A stretch of 64,000 nt of DNA. Source: Deinococcus sp. KSM4-11 (GTDB lineage: Bacteria > Deinococcota > Deinococci > Deinococcales > Deinococcaceae). The position numbers and the translations under genes were made by a program. The stretch is from assembly GCF_004801415.1 (NCBI RefSeq), contig NZ_SSNX01000001.1:868001-932000 (forward strand). Reading direction: 5' to 3'. Of the stretch, positions 46,339 through 57,751 are shown piece by piece (positions within the stretch are counted from its first letter, which is position 1; the number at the start of each line of letters is the position of its first letter). Under the pieces are notes generated by a model, which had not been told where the DNA came from, searched no databases, and was given only the letters and a program-made list of their open reading frames with translations.

Positions 46339-46995
46339 TTATTTGCGAGCGGTCGTGGAAATGCGCAGGATCGCACTCTTCGTTCCAGTGGCGTCCGCGA
46401 AGGTGAGTTTCGCCCTGGTAACGTCCGCGCCGTAGGTACCGATGACCGCCTTCAGTTCTGGGGAGAGGCTGGACATCGCCTCTACGGCGGTGGGACTTAG
46501 AGCCTCGGTGTCGCTGGTGTTAGTGACTGGAGCCTTGAAATCGGCGGCCACGCTGATCTTGTACTGCAGGCGGAAGCGTTCGCCGTACTTCACATTCACC
46601 GAGGTGCCGTTGACCTTCGTCTGGCTCACCACTCGACCGATGTTGGCCTTGACGAGGGCTACGGTGATGCCGGCCGGGGCATCCACGCTCTTCAGCGTAA
46701 GCCAGGGCGCGTCCCTGTAGGCGTCCGGCACCTTGTCGGTGCTAATGCGAACGGCGCTGTAATCGAATTCGATGGCGTCGAAGTACGCATCATACTCCTG
46801 ATCATTTTCAATGGAGGAACGGGCATAGGGCACGGTGACGTAGAGGGACTGGCCGGGCAGAACGGTAACCGGGCTAAATGAGTCCGGCGCCTCAATCGGG
46901 TAGTCCGCCTGTGCACCACGGGCGATGGGCGTACAGGCACTGAGCGTAAGAAGTGCAATGAATGGGACAGCCACGAGGGAACAATTTTTCACCAC
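46339..46995 (-). CDS. Lipoprotein, 218 aa
   Basis: GTG start; signal peptide with LTLSACTP. Beta-rich periplasmic part (FRLQYKISVAADFKAPVTNT). No recognised family. Divergent from the glyS leader; the IR GGGAACA-AAA-TGTTCCC lies in the shared upstream region. Confidence 0.72.
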   Translation of the reverse strand: MVKNCSLVAVPFIALLTLSACTPIARGAQADYPIEAPDSFSPVTVLPGQSLYVTVPYARSSIENDQEYDAYFDAIEFDYSAVRISTDKVPDAYRDAPWLTLKSVDAPAGITVALVKANIGRVVSQTKVNGTSVNVKYGERFRLQYKISVAADFKAPVTNTSDTEALSPTAVEAMSSLSPELKAVIGTYGADVTRAKLTFADATGTKSAILRISTTARK

Positions 46996-47165
46996 GTGAA
47001 CTTAACATGAAGATGAAAGGCCCGTTGCCTCATGTGACAACCCTTCGGGATGAGACCGAACCATCCTCGGTACAAGCACTCGAACTGTGGATGGGGAACA
47101 AAATGTTCCCATGAATCTCTTCCATAAGCAGCGCCTTGACCATCCTTCCCCGTTTGGCGCACACT
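46996..47165. promoter_or_regulatory. Divergent upstream region with GGGAACA inverted repeat
   Basis: A perfect 7-bp inverted repeat GGGAACA (47,094-47,100), AAA, TGTTCCC (47,104-47,110). A candidate operator between the lipoprotein gene and glyS leader; the binding regulator is unknown. Confidence 0.45.
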
Positions 47166-47427
47166 ACCGCTCAGGCGTCGATCCGCAGGAGTACCGCGCC
47201 GCGTGACCACGAGCGAGCCCGAGACGGTGGAAGTCGGGCGGATCACAGCGCGGGAAGGGCAGCGGGGAGCTGAACTCACAAAAGTGCCCGCCATGCCGCA
47301 GAGCGCGGTGACGGGAACTGGGGTGGAACCGCGTGGCAATGCTTTTTTGAAGCAGTCTGCGTCCCCAGACGAGCGAGCAGGATGTCGCCGTCTGGGGCGT
47401 TTCCGTATCGCTCGAAAAGGAGCACGT
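47166..47427 (+). promoter_or_regulatory. Glycyl T-box leader of glyS
   Basis: The T-box GGGGTGGAACCGCG is at 47,320-47,333. CGCGGT (47,303-47,308) can pair with ACCGCG (47,328-47,333) as the antiterminator. A T run lies at 47,343-47,348, and a 9-bp hairpin CCCCAGACG/CGTCTGGGG (47,363-47,397) follows. Uncharged tRNA-Gly should raise glyS expression. The 5' boundary and specifier codon were not determined. Confidence 0.82.
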
Positions 47428-48942
47428 ATGCCGGCATCATCGATGGAAGAACTCGTCAGCCTGTGTAAACGCCGGGGCTTTATCTTCCAGGGCTCGGAGA
47501 TCTACGGCGGCCTGCAAGGGTTCTACGATTACGGCCCGCTGGGTGTGGAGCTGAAGAACAACATCAAGGCGGCGTGGTGGCGCGCGAACGTGTACGAGCG
47601 CGACGACATGGAAGGCCTGGACGCCAGCATCATCATGCACCGGCAGGTGCTGCGCCACAGCGGCCACGAGGCGACCTTCAGCGACCCGATGGTCGACAAC
47701 AAGAAGAACAACAAGCGCTACCGACTGGACCATCTGGTCAAGGATCAGAAGGCCGACGTGATCGCAAAAGTGGCGGAGGCCATGGGCCAGAGCGCCGAGA
47801 ACTTCCCGGCCGTGGTGGCCGCCCTGAATGCCAGCCCGGCCAAGGCGTCCGAGGCGCTGCGCGCTGCCGGCGTCCGTGATCCCTTCAGCGGTGAAGTGGG
47901 CGAGTGGACGGAACCCAAGCCGTTCAACATGATGTTCAAGACGACCATCGGACCGGTCGCGGACGATGAGAGCTACGGCTACCTGCGCCCGGAGACCGCC
48001 CAGGGCATCTTCACGAACTTCAAGAACGTCGTGGACAGCACCAGCCGCCGCCTGCCCTTCGGCATCGCCCAGATCGGCAAGGCCTTCCGCAACGAGATCA
48101 CGCCGCGCAACTTCATCTTCCGGGTGCGCGAGCTGGAACAGATGGAGATCGAGTTTTTCGTCGTGCCCGGCACCGACGAGGACTGGCACCAGCACTGGCT
48201 TGAAAAACGCCTGAAGTGGTGGGAAGACCAGGGCGTGCCGCGCAGCAAGATCGAGATCCTGGACGTGCCCAAGGAAGACCTCGCGCACTACTCCAAGCGC
48301 ACCTACGACCTGATGTACGACTACCCCACCCTGGGCCACGAGGAGATCGAGGGGATCGCCAACCGCAGCGACTACGACCTCGGCTCGCACACGAAAAACC
48401 AGAGCGAACTGGGCCTGGTGGCGCGGGTCGAGGAGAACGCCGACTCGATTGCCAAGCTGACCATCCCGCACCCCGAGACGAACAAGCCGGTCGTGCCCTT
48501 CGTGATCGAACCGTCGGCCGGGGTCGACCGCGCCCTGCTGGCCATCCTGAGCGAGGCGTTCACGAAGGAGACGCTGGAGAACGGCAACGAGCGGATCGTA
48601 CTGAAGCTCCGGCCCCACCTCGCCCCGATCAAGGTTGCCGTGATTCCCCTGGCCCGCAACAAGGAAGAAATTACTGACGTGGCGAAGAAGATCAAAGCCG
48701 AACTTCAGGGCCTGGGCCTGGGCCGCGTGCTGTACGAGGACAGCGGCAACATCGGCAAAGCGTACCGCCGCCACGACGAGGTCGGCACGCCGTTCTGCGT
48801 CACCGTGGACTTCGACACGGTGGGCAAGGGTGAGGACGCCGCCCTGGTCGATACCGTGACCGTGCGTGACCGCGACACGCTCGCGCAGGAACGCGTGAAG
48901 ATCAGCGACCTGAGCCGCTGGATTCAGGCGAAACTGCGCTGA
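47428..48942 (+). CDS. glyS: Glycyl-tRNA synthetase (homodimeric type)
   Basis: Charges tRNA-Gly. 504 residues, the class II alpha2 type: [20 protein letters not shown] and [13 protein letters not shown] (motif 1 region), [17 protein letters not shown] (motif 2) and [15 protein letters not shown] (motif 3), then an anticodon-binding domain. The ATG at 47,428 follows AAAAGGAG and is chosen over the open frame that runs through the T-box. Confidence 0.96.
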   Translation: MPASSMEELVSLCKRRGFIFQGSEIYGGLQGFYDYGPLGVELKNNIKAAWWRANVYERDDMEGLDASIIMHRQVLRHSGHEATFSDPMVDNKKNNKRYRLDHLVKDQKADVIAKVAEAMGQSAENFPAVVAALNASPAKASEALRAAGVRDPFSGEVGEWTEPKPFNMMFKTTIGPVADDESYGYLRPETAQGIFTNFKNVVDSTSRRLPFGIAQIGKAFRNEITPRNFIFRVRELEQMEIEFFVVPGTDEDWHQHWLEKRLKWWEDQGVPRSKIEILDVPKEDLAHYSKRTYDLMYDYPTLGHEEIEGIANRSDYDLGSHTKNQSELGLVARVEENADSIAKLTIPHPETNKPVVPFVIEPSAGVDRALLAILSEAFTKETLENGNERIVLKLRPHLAPIKVAVIPLARNKEEITDVAKKIKAELQGLGLGRVLYEDSGNIGKAYRRHDEVGTPFCVTVDFDTVGKGEDAALVDTVTVRDRDTLAQERVKISDLSRWIQAKLR

Positions 48943-48958
48943 CCTTTCAAACAGCTTC

Positions 48959-48981
48959 GGCCCGGACGCAGAATCCGGGCC
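48959..48981. terminator. Hairpin after glyS, possibly bidirectional
   Basis: GGCCCGGA (48,959-48,966) and TCCGGGCC (48,974-48,981), between convergent glyS and the C39-like peptidase gene. T tract weak. Confidence 0.6.
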
Positions 48982-48987
48982 GCTGTT

Positions 48988-49551
48988 CTATCCGATGACC
49001 TGCCGCACTGTCGCGCTGAGATTTGGCGGGTACATCACCGCGAACTGTCCGTGATGATCGGCCCAGACGCGGGTGAAGTCGGCGTAGCCCATCTTCACGT
49101 ACCCCAGGAGGGGATCCATCAGGTACACCATCTGCGCGGCGTCGTCGTACCCGGCAACCACCCGCCAGTGTGGGATGACATGGCCCTGCGACGTGATGTG
49201 GGATTGCAGGGCGATCAGCGGCAGGCCACGCCGGATGGCGGCCCGGACGGTGTTAAGCGACCCGTTGGTGTAGAGGCGGGCGGCCATCCCGACCTTCGGG
49301 GCAAAGGTAACGATGGCCTGCGCGGTCATGTACGAGGTGTCGCTGGCCCGGGTGAAGCGGCTGATTTCTGCCTGGGTGACGTTCAGGCCGAAGTACGCGA
49401 GCACCTGCGAGATGCTGGCCGGCCCGCAGGCGTTGTAGGTCTGATGCACGAGCGGCATCCCCTGGAGGACGTAGCCGGTCGGCGTGGGCGGCCCGGCCTG
49501 GGCTCCACCGAGCAACAGCGCAGCGAGGAGGAGCGAACGGAACAACGGCAC
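48988..49551 (-). CDS. Secreted C39-like cysteine peptidase
   Basis: 187 residues with a signal peptide ([13 protein letters not shown]). Papain-like C39 fold: Cys in [15 protein letters not shown] (near 42) and His in [12 protein letters not shown] (near 126), then Asp in MDPLLGY. The best match is the peptidase_C39_2 group; the substrate is unknown. Divides prfC from glyS. Confidence 0.8.
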   Translation of the reverse strand: MPLFRSLLLAALLLGGAQAGPPTPTGYVLQGMPLVHQTYNACGPASISQVLAYFGLNVTQAEISRFTRASDTSYMTAQAIVTFAPKVGMAARLYTNGSLNTVRAAIRRGLPLIALQSHITSQGHVIPHWRVVAGYDDAAQMVYLMDPLLGYVKMGYADFTRVWADHHGQFAVMYPPNLSATVRQVIG

Positions 49552-49605
49552 CGGGTCAGCCTACGCCCGGTGCCGTCACTGTCTTCTGTCAAATCTGCGC
49601 AGCTC

Positions 49606-51219
49606 TCAGACCCGCGTGAGGTCTTTGGGGAGCGGCAGGAACTCGATCTCCGGGTGCTGCTCGGCGGTGTACTCCAGATCATATTTGCTGCGGAACAGCA
49701 TGACGGGGCGACCCTGATCGTCCTCGACGTGCCGTGCAAAACGGGCGACGTTGCTGGGATCGCCCGCCAGCCAGCGCACCAGCTGGTAACTGGTGACGTT
49801 CAGTTCGACGTCCACGCCGTATTCCTCCAGCAACCGGGCCTGGAACACCTCGAACTGGAGGGGGCCGACCGCGCCCAGGTAGGGATCGCGGGCGCCGTCG
49901 GTCGGGTAGAAGACCTGCACGACGCCTTCCTCGGCGAGCTGCGTGATGCCTTTCATGAAGGCTTTGCGCTTGCCGACGTCCTTGAGGCCCAGCGTGGCGA
50001 AGGTCTCCGGCGTGAAGCGCGGAAAGCTGGGGAGCTGCACCTTGGCATCCACGCTGATCACGTCCCCGATCTGGAACACGCCGGGGTTAACGAGACCGAC
50101 GATGTCGCCGGGGTACGCATCCTCGACGCGCTCGCGATCCTGGGCGAACAACGTGTGGGCCTGCGACAGCCGCAGCTTGCGCCCGGTGCGGGTGTGCGTG
50201 ACGTCCATGCCACGCTCGAAGTGCCCACTCATGACGCGCATGAAGGCAGTGCGGTCGCGGTGCGCGCGGCTCATGTTCGCCTGGAGTTTGAAGATGAACC
50301 CCGCGAACCCCGCCTCCGGGTCGCGTTCGCCCAGGGTGGTGTCGGTCGGGCCGGGCGGGGGAGCCAGTTCCACGAAGTTCGACAGGAAGTGCTCCACGCC
50401 GAAGTTGTTCATGGCGCTCCCGAAAAACACGGGCGTGAGTTCCCCGGTCAGGAACTCGGCCGCGTCGAACTCGGGCATGGCCGCGCGGATCAGTTCCACG
50501 TCCTCGCGGAGTTTGCGGGCCAGATCCTTGCCGACCAGCGCATCGAGTTTCGGATCGTCCAGGCCCGACGTCTGCATGGGCGCGCGGTGCTTCCCGCCAG
50601 ACGTACGCTCGAAGGCGAGCACCTGCGAGGTCTGGAGGTCGTACACGCCCTTAAAGTCCGGCCCGTCCCCGATGGGCCACGTGAGCGGCACGGCCGTGAT
50701 CTTCAGGACGTTCTCCAGCTGCGCGATCAGGTCAAACGGGTCGAGGGCCGGACGATCCATCTTGTTGATGAAGGTCAGGATCGGGATGTGGCGGTTGCGG
50801 CAGACCGCGAAGAGCTTCTCGGTCTGGGTCTGCACGCCACGGGCGGCGTCGAGCACCATCATGGCGCTGTCGGCGGCGGTCAGCGTGCGGTAGGTGTCCT
50901 CGCTGAAGTCTTGGTGGCCCGGCGTGTCGAGCAGGTTGATGTGCCGTCCCCCGTACTCAAAGGTCAGCGCCGAGGAGCTGATAGAAATTCCGCGCTGCTG
51001 CTCGATGGTCATCCAGTCGGACTTGGTGTGGCTGCGTCCTTCCTTGGCGGTCACGCTCCCCGCTTCCTGAATCGCTCCTCCATAGAGCAGGAGCTTCTCG
51101 GTGATCGTGGTCTTCCCGGCGTCCGGGTGCGAGATGATGGCGAAGGTGCGGCGGCGCGCGATTTCATGCTCCAGTGCGGCGAACCGGTGGTCAGTGGAAT
51201 TGGGTTCTGGTGCGGTCAT
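49606..51219 (-). CDS. prfC: Peptide chain release factor 3
   Basis: GTPase that recycles RF1/RF2 from ribosomes. 537 residues with [13 protein letters not shown] (G1), [14 protein letters not shown] (G3) and FINKMDRP (G4), then beta-barrel domains II and III. Length and motif order match RF3 rather than EF-G. Standalone gene. Confidence 0.96.
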   Translation of the reverse strand: MTAPEPNSTDHRFAALEHEIARRRTFAIISHPDAGKTTITEKLLLYGGAIQEAGSVTAKEGRSHTKSDWMTIEQQRGISISSSALTFEYGGRHINLLDTPGHQDFSEDTYRTLTAADSAMMVLDAARGVQTQTEKLFAVCRNRHIPILTFINKMDRPALDPFDLIAQLENVLKITAVPLTWPIGDGPDFKGVYDLQTSQVLAFERTSGGKHRAPMQTSGLDDPKLDALVGKDLARKLREDVELIRAAMPEFDAAEFLTGELTPVFFGSAMNNFGVEHFLSNFVELAPPPGPTDTTLGERDPEAGFAGFIFKLQANMSRAHRDRTAFMRVMSGHFERGMDVTHTRTGRKLRLSQAHTLFAQDRERVEDAYPGDIVGLVNPGVFQIGDVISVDAKVQLPSFPRFTPETFATLGLKDVGKRKAFMKGITQLAEEGVVQVFYPTDGARDPYLGAVGPLQFEVFQARLLEEYGVDVELNVTSYQLVRWLAGDPSNVARFARHVEDDQGRPVMLFRSKYDLEYTAEQHPEIEFLPLPKDLTRV

Positions 51220-51595
51220 ACGGGCTCCTGCGCGGGCCAGTGGGTCGGCCCGGACGTGGGTGGTGTGGGTACGGCAGCGTCCTCGACTCTCGCTAGGGGG
51301 GCGTGAGGAGAACGGTCATGGGATCATGATACCGCGCGTTGAGCCCCGACATTCCAGCACCCGCCATGGCGAGAGGGCGGCCGAAGGCACCCGACGACCA
51401 AGGTGGTCCATCGTCCAGTGCAGCGTGCCTGATGGTATGACGTGCCGTCCGACTTCACCGTCCCCTGACGCCCTTCACCGGAGGTCGCGTCCGGCCCTCC
51501 CCCAGCTGACACGCGGCTGATGTCCGTTTGCTTGCATGACGTACACCCAGTGCGACCGTGCCGCCATCCAGGGCCGTCGCCAAGGAGCGTCGACC
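51220..51595. other. 376-bp divergent intergenic region
   Basis: Between prfC (minus) and the TAXI gene (plus). It should hold both promoters. No supported ORF, RNA gene or clear operator seen. Confidence 0.5.
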
Positions 51596-52489
51596 ATGAC
51601 CCACACGCGAATCGGCCTGATATTCACCCTCTGCCTGGGCGGGCTGGCCACGGCCGCCACACCCGTCTTCCTCGACGTGGCCACCAGTCCGAAGGGCTCC
51701 ACGGCCTCGGACATGTTCGGCGACATCGGGAAGGTATGCACGAACGCCTCGTTCCTGCGTCAGCGCCAGACATCCGGCAGCGTGGAGAGCCTGGAGCTGC
51801 TGCTCGACAACCAGGTGTCGCTGGCCTTCGTGCAGCTCGACGTGCTCAAGGCCCGCGACCAGATCGACCACGATCCGCGCGCCGGAGAACTCAAGACCCT
51901 GCTGCCCCTGAACTTCGATGAGATCCACCTGATCACGAAGCAACCCGTGGTAAAGAAGAACATCTTCGGCAAGACCACCATCACGGGCATCACGAAGTTC
52001 AGCGACCTGAAAGGCAAGAAACTTGGAAGCTGGGGCGGCAGCGTCGTGACTTCGAACGTGCTGAAGGCGAAGGCCGGGGTGGCCGTGACCATCCTGGAGT
52101 TCAAGGGCCGTGAGGAGACGCTGGCTGCGCTGGCCGCCGGCCAGGTCGACGCCGTGCTGTCCGTGGTTGGTCAGCCGGCCGATTGGGTGAAGGCGCTCGA
52201 CGCCACGAAGTACGCGCTGGTGCCCCTGGACATCCCGCAGGCGGCGCTGAACGGCTTTTACAAACCGGCCACCCTGCGTTATCCGCAGCTCGGCTCCGGC
52301 GTGGGCACCTACGCCGTGCAGCGCATTCTGGTCACTCGCGACTTCAAGACCCCGGAGCGCCGCACGGCCCTGCTGAACTACCAGAAGTGTACCCTGTCGA
52401 AACTGACGGAGTTGCATGAGACGCAGGGCTTCCATCCCAAGTGGAACGAGGTGACGTTCAAGGAACAAGACTGGCCCTGGTTCAAGTAA
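51596..52489 (+). CDS. TAXI-family TRAP transporter-like binding protein
   Basis: 297 residues: signal peptide (LIFTLCLGGLATAATP), then a type II periplasmic-binding fold. VATSPKGSTASDMFGDIGKV and DNQVSLAFVQLDVL match the TAXI/TRAP substrate-binding group. No TRAP permease lies beside it, so it may work with a distant one. ATG after AAGGAG. Confidence 0.75.
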   Translation: MTHTRIGLIFTLCLGGLATAATPVFLDVATSPKGSTASDMFGDIGKVCTNASFLRQRQTSGSVESLELLLDNQVSLAFVQLDVLKARDQIDHDPRAGELKTLLPLNFDEIHLITKQPVVKKNIFGKTTITGITKFSDLKGKKLGSWGGSVVTSNVLKAKAGVAVTILEFKGREETLAALAAGQVDAVLSVVGQPADWVKALDATKYALVPLDIPQAALNGFYKPATLRYPQLGSGVGTYAVQRILVTRDFKTPERRTALLNYQKCTLSKLTELHETQGFHPKWNEVTFKEQDWPWFK

Positions 52490-53414
52490 CCAGTCCCGGT
52501 GCGTACGCCGCGAGCGCCGCGTCCAGCGTGCCCAGTCGCGCGGCGATCAGGGTTCCCGGTTCGCGGTGGTAGCCCCCGGCCATGACCGAAACCAGGGGCA
52601 CTCCGGCCCGCACCGCCCAGCGGTACACACGGTCGTCGCGCGCCCGAAGACCTTCCAGCGTGAGGGACAGCCTCCCGAGCTGGTCGCCCGCCAGCACATC
52701 CGCGCCGGCAAGGTAGAACGCGAAGTCCGGTCGGAAGGCGGCCACCACAGGCGCGATCTGGGTGTCCAGGGCCGTGAGGTACGCGGCGTCCTCAGTACCG
52801 TCTGGTAGGGAAACATCCAGGTCGCTATTCTCCTTGCGGAACGGGTAGTTGCCCTGTGCGTGCACACTGACCGTCAGCACGCGCGCCTCAGCGTTGAAGA
52901 TGGCGGCCGTGCCGTTGCCCTGGTGTACATCCAGGTCGAGGATCAGGATGCGCCGCGCCTGCGCGGTGTCCAGCAGCCAGCAGGCGCTGATCGCCACGTC
53001 GTTCAGGAACGAGAAGCCCTCGGCGTGATCGGCGTAGGCGTGGTGGGTGCCGCCACCCAGGTTGATGCCCAGGCCGCGGGTCAGGGCGTCGCGGGTGGCG
53101 GCCAGGGTCGCGCCGCTGCTGCCCAGGCTCCGCTCCACGACGGCCGGACTCCACGGGAACCCCAGGGCGCGTTCCTCCTGGCGCGTGACCTGGCCAGCCT
53201 GCCAGCGGTGCAGGTACGCGGGATCGTGCACGCGCTCGGCCACTGCCCAGTCCAGATCCGGGGCGTCCACTAGGGGCAGACGCGCGGCGGCCTGCTCCAG
53301 CAGTGGCGCGATGAATTCCCTTGGCAGGAACTGCCGACGCGGCGCCGGCCCGGCCGTGTACGCCGCCCGGCGGAAGGGAGTGTAAGCCCGAAAGGGTGGC
53401 GGGACGTCCGGCAC
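52482..53414 (-). CDS. Histone deacetylase-superfamily amidohydrolase
   Basis: 310 residues of the arginase/deacetylase fold. Motifs GGGTHHAYADHAEGF (catalytic His pair), LDLDVHQGNGTA (zinc ligands Asp, His) and LAGADVLAGD (Asp). The family removes acetyl groups from lysine, polyamines or acetoin; the exact substrate is unknown. Convergent with the TAXI gene, overlapping 8 bp at the 3' ends. Confidence 0.88.
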   Translation of the reverse strand: MPDVPPPFRAYTPFRRAAYTAGPAPRRQFLPREFIAPLLEQAAARLPLVDAPDLDWAVAERVHDPAYLHRWQAGQVTRQEERALGFPWSPAVVERSLGSSGATLAATRDALTRGLGINLGGGTHHAYADHAEGFSFLNDVAISACWLLDTAQARRILILDLDVHQGNGTAAIFNAEARVLTVSVHAQGNYPFRKENSDLDVSLPDGTEDAAYLTALDTQIAPVVAAFRPDFAFYLAGADVLAGDQLGRLSLTLEGLRARDDRVYRWAVRAGVPLVSVMAGGYHREPGTLIAARLGTLDAALAAYAPGLVT

Positions 53415-53538
53415 GCATCAGGCTAGAGCCGATCCGCGTGGGGATGTGGAGTGCAGCTCGCCGTGTAAACCCAGTGGGTTGCTCGGCTTTCCGACCGGGT
53501 GATAGCCCTGGGAGATCAGGCGTCAGGGGAGGTCGCGC

Positions 53539-54255
<717 letters not shown>

Positions 54256-54368
54256 GTCGGTGCATCATGGGGCATGACGGCGGGGAGGCGGGGTCGGCGC
54301 GGAGTTCATGGGCCGACGGCCGGAGCCGTGTGCTCCCTTCCAAGCTTCCGCTACTCCGGATGTAGGGC

Positions 54369-54860
54369 ATGACAGTTCACCTGCGCCCGCTGCAGGCTGG
54401 GGATGAGGACGTGGCCGTGCGCTGGGCGAACGACCGCGAGTTCTGTCTCGCGGCCGACTGGACGCCGGGCCTGTCCGCCCGTACCGTGCGGCGGCACTGG
54501 CAGGCGATCATCGCGGGTGGCGATCCGACCTTCCGCCGCTGGGGCATCATGTGGAACGGTGGGCTGATCGGCTACGTGGATCTCGGCCACCTCACGGCGC
54601 ATTCGGCGGAACTGGGCATCGCCATCGGGAACCGCGACCTGTGGGGACAGGGCCTGGCCCGGCGCGCGTGTTCCCTGGCCCTCGCCTGGGCGTGGACGGC
54701 AGGACTGGCTGAGGTCACGGCGCGGGTGCATCAGCCGAATGGGCGGTCGCACGCGCTGATGCGCCACCTGGGGTTCGTGGCGGACGGCTGTGACGGCCTG
54801 GACACGTACCGGGGCGAGGTCGTGCCAGTCCAGCGCTACCGGATCACGCACCCCGGCTGA
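54369..54860 (+). CDS. GNAT-family acetyltransferase
   Basis: 163 residues; IAIGNRDLWGQGLARRACSL is the acetyl-CoA site (R/Q-x-x-G-x-G/A) and VHQPNGRSHALMRHLGF is the RimJ/RimL end. Substrate unknown. A TAGGGC stretch lies before the ATG. Confidence 0.88.
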   Translation: MTVHLRPLQAGDEDVAVRWANDREFCLAADWTPGLSARTVRRHWQAIIAGGDPTFRRWGIMWNGGLIGYVDLGHLTAHSAELGIAIGNRDLWGQGLARRACSLALAWAWTAGLAEVTARVHQPNGRSHALMRHLGFVADGCDGLDTYRGEVVPVQRYRITHPG

Positions 54861-54954
54861 CCCTGCGCAGCGGGGCTTCCCCTCCATCCGGCCAGGTCGG
54901 GGCCCCGTCCGTTCGCCCGGCGCGCTTTTCCGGCCCGGAACGCACCATATGGGC

Positions 54955-55989
54955 ATGACGAACTTCAATGATCTCTCGACCAATTTGGCGGACGCGGTAC
55001 AGACCGTGTCCAGCAGCATCGTGACCGTCCGTGGTGGACGGCCTATCAGTGGCACCGTGATCGGCGCCGGCCTGGTATTGACCGTGGCACACGTCCTGCA
55101 CGCGGACGACGTGACCGTGGTCACCGCGGACGGACAGGAACTTCCGGCGACCGTGGCGGGCCGCGACCCGGCCACCGACCTGGCCCTGCTGAAGGTGCCG
55201 GGCCTGAACGCCCCCGCGCTGGCGGCGGGAGCGGACGTGCGCGTGGGTGAGCTGCTGCTCGCTGTGGGCCGACCGGAACACGGCGTGCAGGCCACCCTGG
55301 GCTTCATGGAACGCGCCGCCAGCGGGCGCGGGCCTGACCGGGGCTGGGTGCCCAGCGGAGCCGCGCCCTTCCGCGGCGTGAGCGGCGGCGCGCTCGTGGA
55401 CGCGCGGGGCGGCCTGGTCGGCGTGCTGAACGCGGGCGTATCACGCGGCGACCTGCTGGCGGTGCCGGCAGACCGCGCCCTGAAAGTGGCGGGCCTGCTC
55501 GACTCGACCGGCCGCGTGCCGCGCGGCTTCCTGGGCCTGTCCACTCAACCCGTGCACTTCCCCGGCGAACCCCGTCCGGAGGCGGCACCCGAGCCCGACC
55601 GGGCCGCAGATGAGCGCCAGGACGGCCGGAACCGTGGGCCGCGGGGAGAACGCCCCCACCGCGACCACGGCCGTGAGCACGGCGGCCCGCGTGGCCGTGG
55701 CGGCTGGGGCGGCCCCGGGTGGGGTGGGCCGGGCTGGGGCGGCCGTGGCCGGGAAGGCTGGCGCGGCGGGCGGCTGGGTCTGACGGTGGTGCAGGTGGAG
55801 GCGGACAGCCCCGCCGCGCAGGCGGGCGTGCGGGTCGGGGACATCCTGCTCGCGCTGGACGGCGACGTGATCCGGCACCCGCGTGAACTGCTCGACCGCA
55901 TCCGTGACCGGGCGGGCGAGACCGTGACCCTGCACGTCCTGCGGGGCGGCGAGGAACAGGACGTGAGCGTGCCGGTCGGGGAACGCTGA
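54955..55989 (+). CDS. HtrA/DegP-like serine protease with Gly/Arg-rich linker
   Basis: 344 residues: N-terminal trypsin-like domain with VAHVLHADD (His), ATDLALLKV (Asp) and [10 protein letters not shown] (Ser), then a ~60-residue His/Arg/Gly/Trp-rich linker ([15 protein letters not shown]), then a PDZ domain ([20 protein letters not shown]). No signal peptide or membrane helix at the start, so it may be cytoplasmic; unusual for HtrA. ATG 54,949 is an alternative start. Confidence 0.82.
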   Translation: MTNFNDLSTNLADAVQTVSSSIVTVRGGRPISGTVIGAGLVLTVAHVLHADDVTVVTADGQELPATVAGRDPATDLALLKVPGLNAPALAAGADVRVGELLLAVGRPEHGVQATLGFMERAASGRGPDRGWVPSGAAPFRGVSGGALVDARGGLVGVLNAGVSRGDLLAVPADRALKVAGLLDSTGRVPRGFLGLSTQPVHFPGEPRPEAAPEPDRAADERQDGRNRGPRGERPHRDHGREHGGPRGRGGWGGPGWGGPGWGGRGREGWRGGRLGLTVVQVEADSPAAQAGVRVGDILLALDGDVIRHPRELLDRIRDRAGETVTLHVLRGGEEQDVSVPVGER

Positions 55990-56060
55990 GCACCCTTCCG
56001 AGGGGAACCGGGGGCCATGACGGTTCCCCGGCCCTCCCCCGTCACGGCGTAGCATCCGGT

Positions 56061-56651
56061 ATGAGCGACGCCCAGGACTTCCGCCCCAGTGTGCGGATTG
56101 CCCTGGGCTCACCCATGCTCGCTGCTGGGGTGCAGTCGGTGCTCAGCGGCTTCGGGCTGAGCGCCGCCGGCGACGCGGACGTGCTGATCGTGGACGACTC
56201 GTGGCTGGCGGAACCCGACGATTTGGCGGGAGCGTCGGCCCTGGTCGCGCTGGGCTCGGCCGTGTGGGCGACCCTGCTGCCGGAGCTGGCTGGGGGCGGC
56301 TGGGCCGCCCTGCCGGCCGACGCCACGCCAGCGGAACTGCTGGCCGGGGTGCTCGGCGCGGCGGCGGGCCTCGCGGTGCTGCCGCCCGCGCTGGTGCCCG
56401 ATGGGCCGGTGGACGACGAGGACACGACCTCCAGCACGGCCTTGACCAGCGACGTCACCCTCACGCCCCGCGAACGGGATGTGCTGGCGCTGCTGGCCGA
56501 GGGGCTCAGCAACAAACGCGCCGCGCGCGACCTGGGCGTATCGGAAAGCACCGTGAAGTTCCACGTGCAGGCTCTGTACTCCAAGCTTGGAGTGCAGAGC
56601 CGCGCCGGAGCGGTGGCCAGAGGCATCGCACTCGGCCTGGTCAGCGTGTAA
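56061..56651 (+). CDS. LuxR-type response regulator/transcription factor
   Basis: 196 residues: a degenerate receiver domain ([13 protein letters not shown]), then a LuxR/NarL HTH ([40 protein letters not shown]). The N-terminus lacks the usual acidic phosphorylation pocket, so it may not be phosphorylated. TAGCAT ends 5 bp before the ATG (leaderless). No kinase beside it. Confidence 0.85.
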   Translation: MSDAQDFRPSVRIALGSPMLAAGVQSVLSGFGLSAAGDADVLIVDDSWLAEPDDLAGASALVALGSAVWATLLPELAGGGWAALPADATPAELLAGVLGAAAGLAVLPPALVPDGPVDDEDTTSSTALTSDVTLTPRERDVLALLAEGLSNKRAARDLGVSESTVKFHVQALYSKLGVQSRAGAVARGIALGLVSV

Positions 56652-56663
56652 CGCTCTCGGGAT

Positions 56664-56712
56664 CACAACGAACTGGACGACGCAGCCCATTCACGTCGTC
56701 CAGTTCGTTGTG
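56664..56712. other. Perfect 19-bp hairpin in a convergent gap
   Basis: CACAACGAACTGGACGACG (56,664-56,682) and its exact reverse complement (56,694-56,712), with an 11-nt loop. It sits between the LuxR gene stop and the AKR gene stop. No T run on either side, unlike a classical terminator. Confidence 0.8.
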
Positions 56713-56748
56713 GTGGAGCCCAGCTCCGTCAGGGCAGTATGGGGAGGT

Positions 56749-57741
56749 TCAACCGTTGAGGCTGTTCATGGTCGCTTCCGGGTAGCGGGTGCCCGAGGCC
56801 GCGTCCTTGGGGAAGGCCGCCTCGATCCGGGCCAGGTCGGAGGGGCTGAGTTGCACGTCCAGCGCCCCGAGGTTCTCTTCCAAGTACTTCACGCGCTTGG
56901 TGCCGGGAATGGGCACGAGGTCGTCACCCTGGGCCAGCACCCACGCCAGGGCAAGCTGGCCGGGCGTGCAGCCCTTCTCGGCGGCAATCGCCCCGACCTG
57001 CTCGACGAGGTCGAGGTTCTTCTGGAACGCGTCACCCTGGAAGCGGGGGTTGTGGCGGCGGAAGTCGTCCGGGGCGAAGTCCTCGGGGCTGCGGATCTGC
57101 CCGGTCAGGAACCCGCGTCCCAGGGGGCTGTACGGCACGAAGCCCACGCCCAATTCGCGGCAGGTGGCCAGCACGCCGTCCTCCGGGTCGCGCGTCCACA
57201 GGGAATACTCGCTCTGCACGGCGGTGATGGGGTGAACGGCGTTCGCCCGGCGCAGGGTCTCGGGGCTGACTTCCGACAGGCCGATGGCCCGCACCTGTCC
57301 GGCCTGCACGAGTTCCGCCATGGCACCGACGGTGTCCTCGATGGGGGTGCTGGCATCCACGCGGTGCAGGTAGTACAGATCGACGTGATCGGTGTTCAGG
57401 CGCTTCAGGCTGCCCTCGATGGCCCGTTTCACATAGGCGGGCGTGCCGTTGATGCGCCGTCCGCCGGGGGAACCGGGATCGACCTGGATGCCGAACTTCG
57501 TGGCCAGCACCACCCGGTCGCGTTTGCCCTGCAGCCAGCCGCCCAGGAGTTCCTCATTTGTGTGCGGGCCGTACATGTCGGCGGTATCGTAGAAGGTCAC
57601 GCCCAGCTCCAGCGCCCGGTCGAGGGTGCGGAGGCTCTCGTCCTGGTCGAGGGGGCCGTAGAAGGCGCTCATGCCCATGCACCCCAGGCCGAGGGCGGAG
57701 ACGGTCAGGTCGCGGAGATGACGGGTCGGCAGCGTGGTCAT
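56749..57741 (-). CDS. Aldo/keto reductase
   Basis: 330 residues, NADPH-dependent carbonyl reductase of the AKR fold. [43 protein letters not shown] (catalytic Lys) and [15 protein letters not shown] are all present. Ten bases downstream of the MerR gene, so coexpressed; probable detoxification under MerR control. Confidence 0.93.
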   Translation of the reverse strand: MTTLPTRHLRDLTVSALGLGCMGMSAFYGPLDQDESLRTLDRALELGVTFYDTADMYGPHTNEELLGGWLQGKRDRVVLATKFGIQVDPGSPGGRRINGTPAYVKRAIEGSLKRLNTDHVDLYYLHRVDASTPIEDTVGAMAELVQAGQVRAIGLSEVSPETLRRANAVHPITAVQSEYSLWTRDPEDGVLATCRELGVGFVPYSPLGRGFLTGQIRSPEDFAPDDFRRHNPRFQGDAFQKNLDLVEQVGAIAAEKGCTPGQLALAWVLAQGDDLVPIPGTKRVKYLEENLGALDVQLSPSDLARIEAAFPKDAASGTRYPEATMNSLNG

Positions 57742-57751
57742 AGCAAACTCC

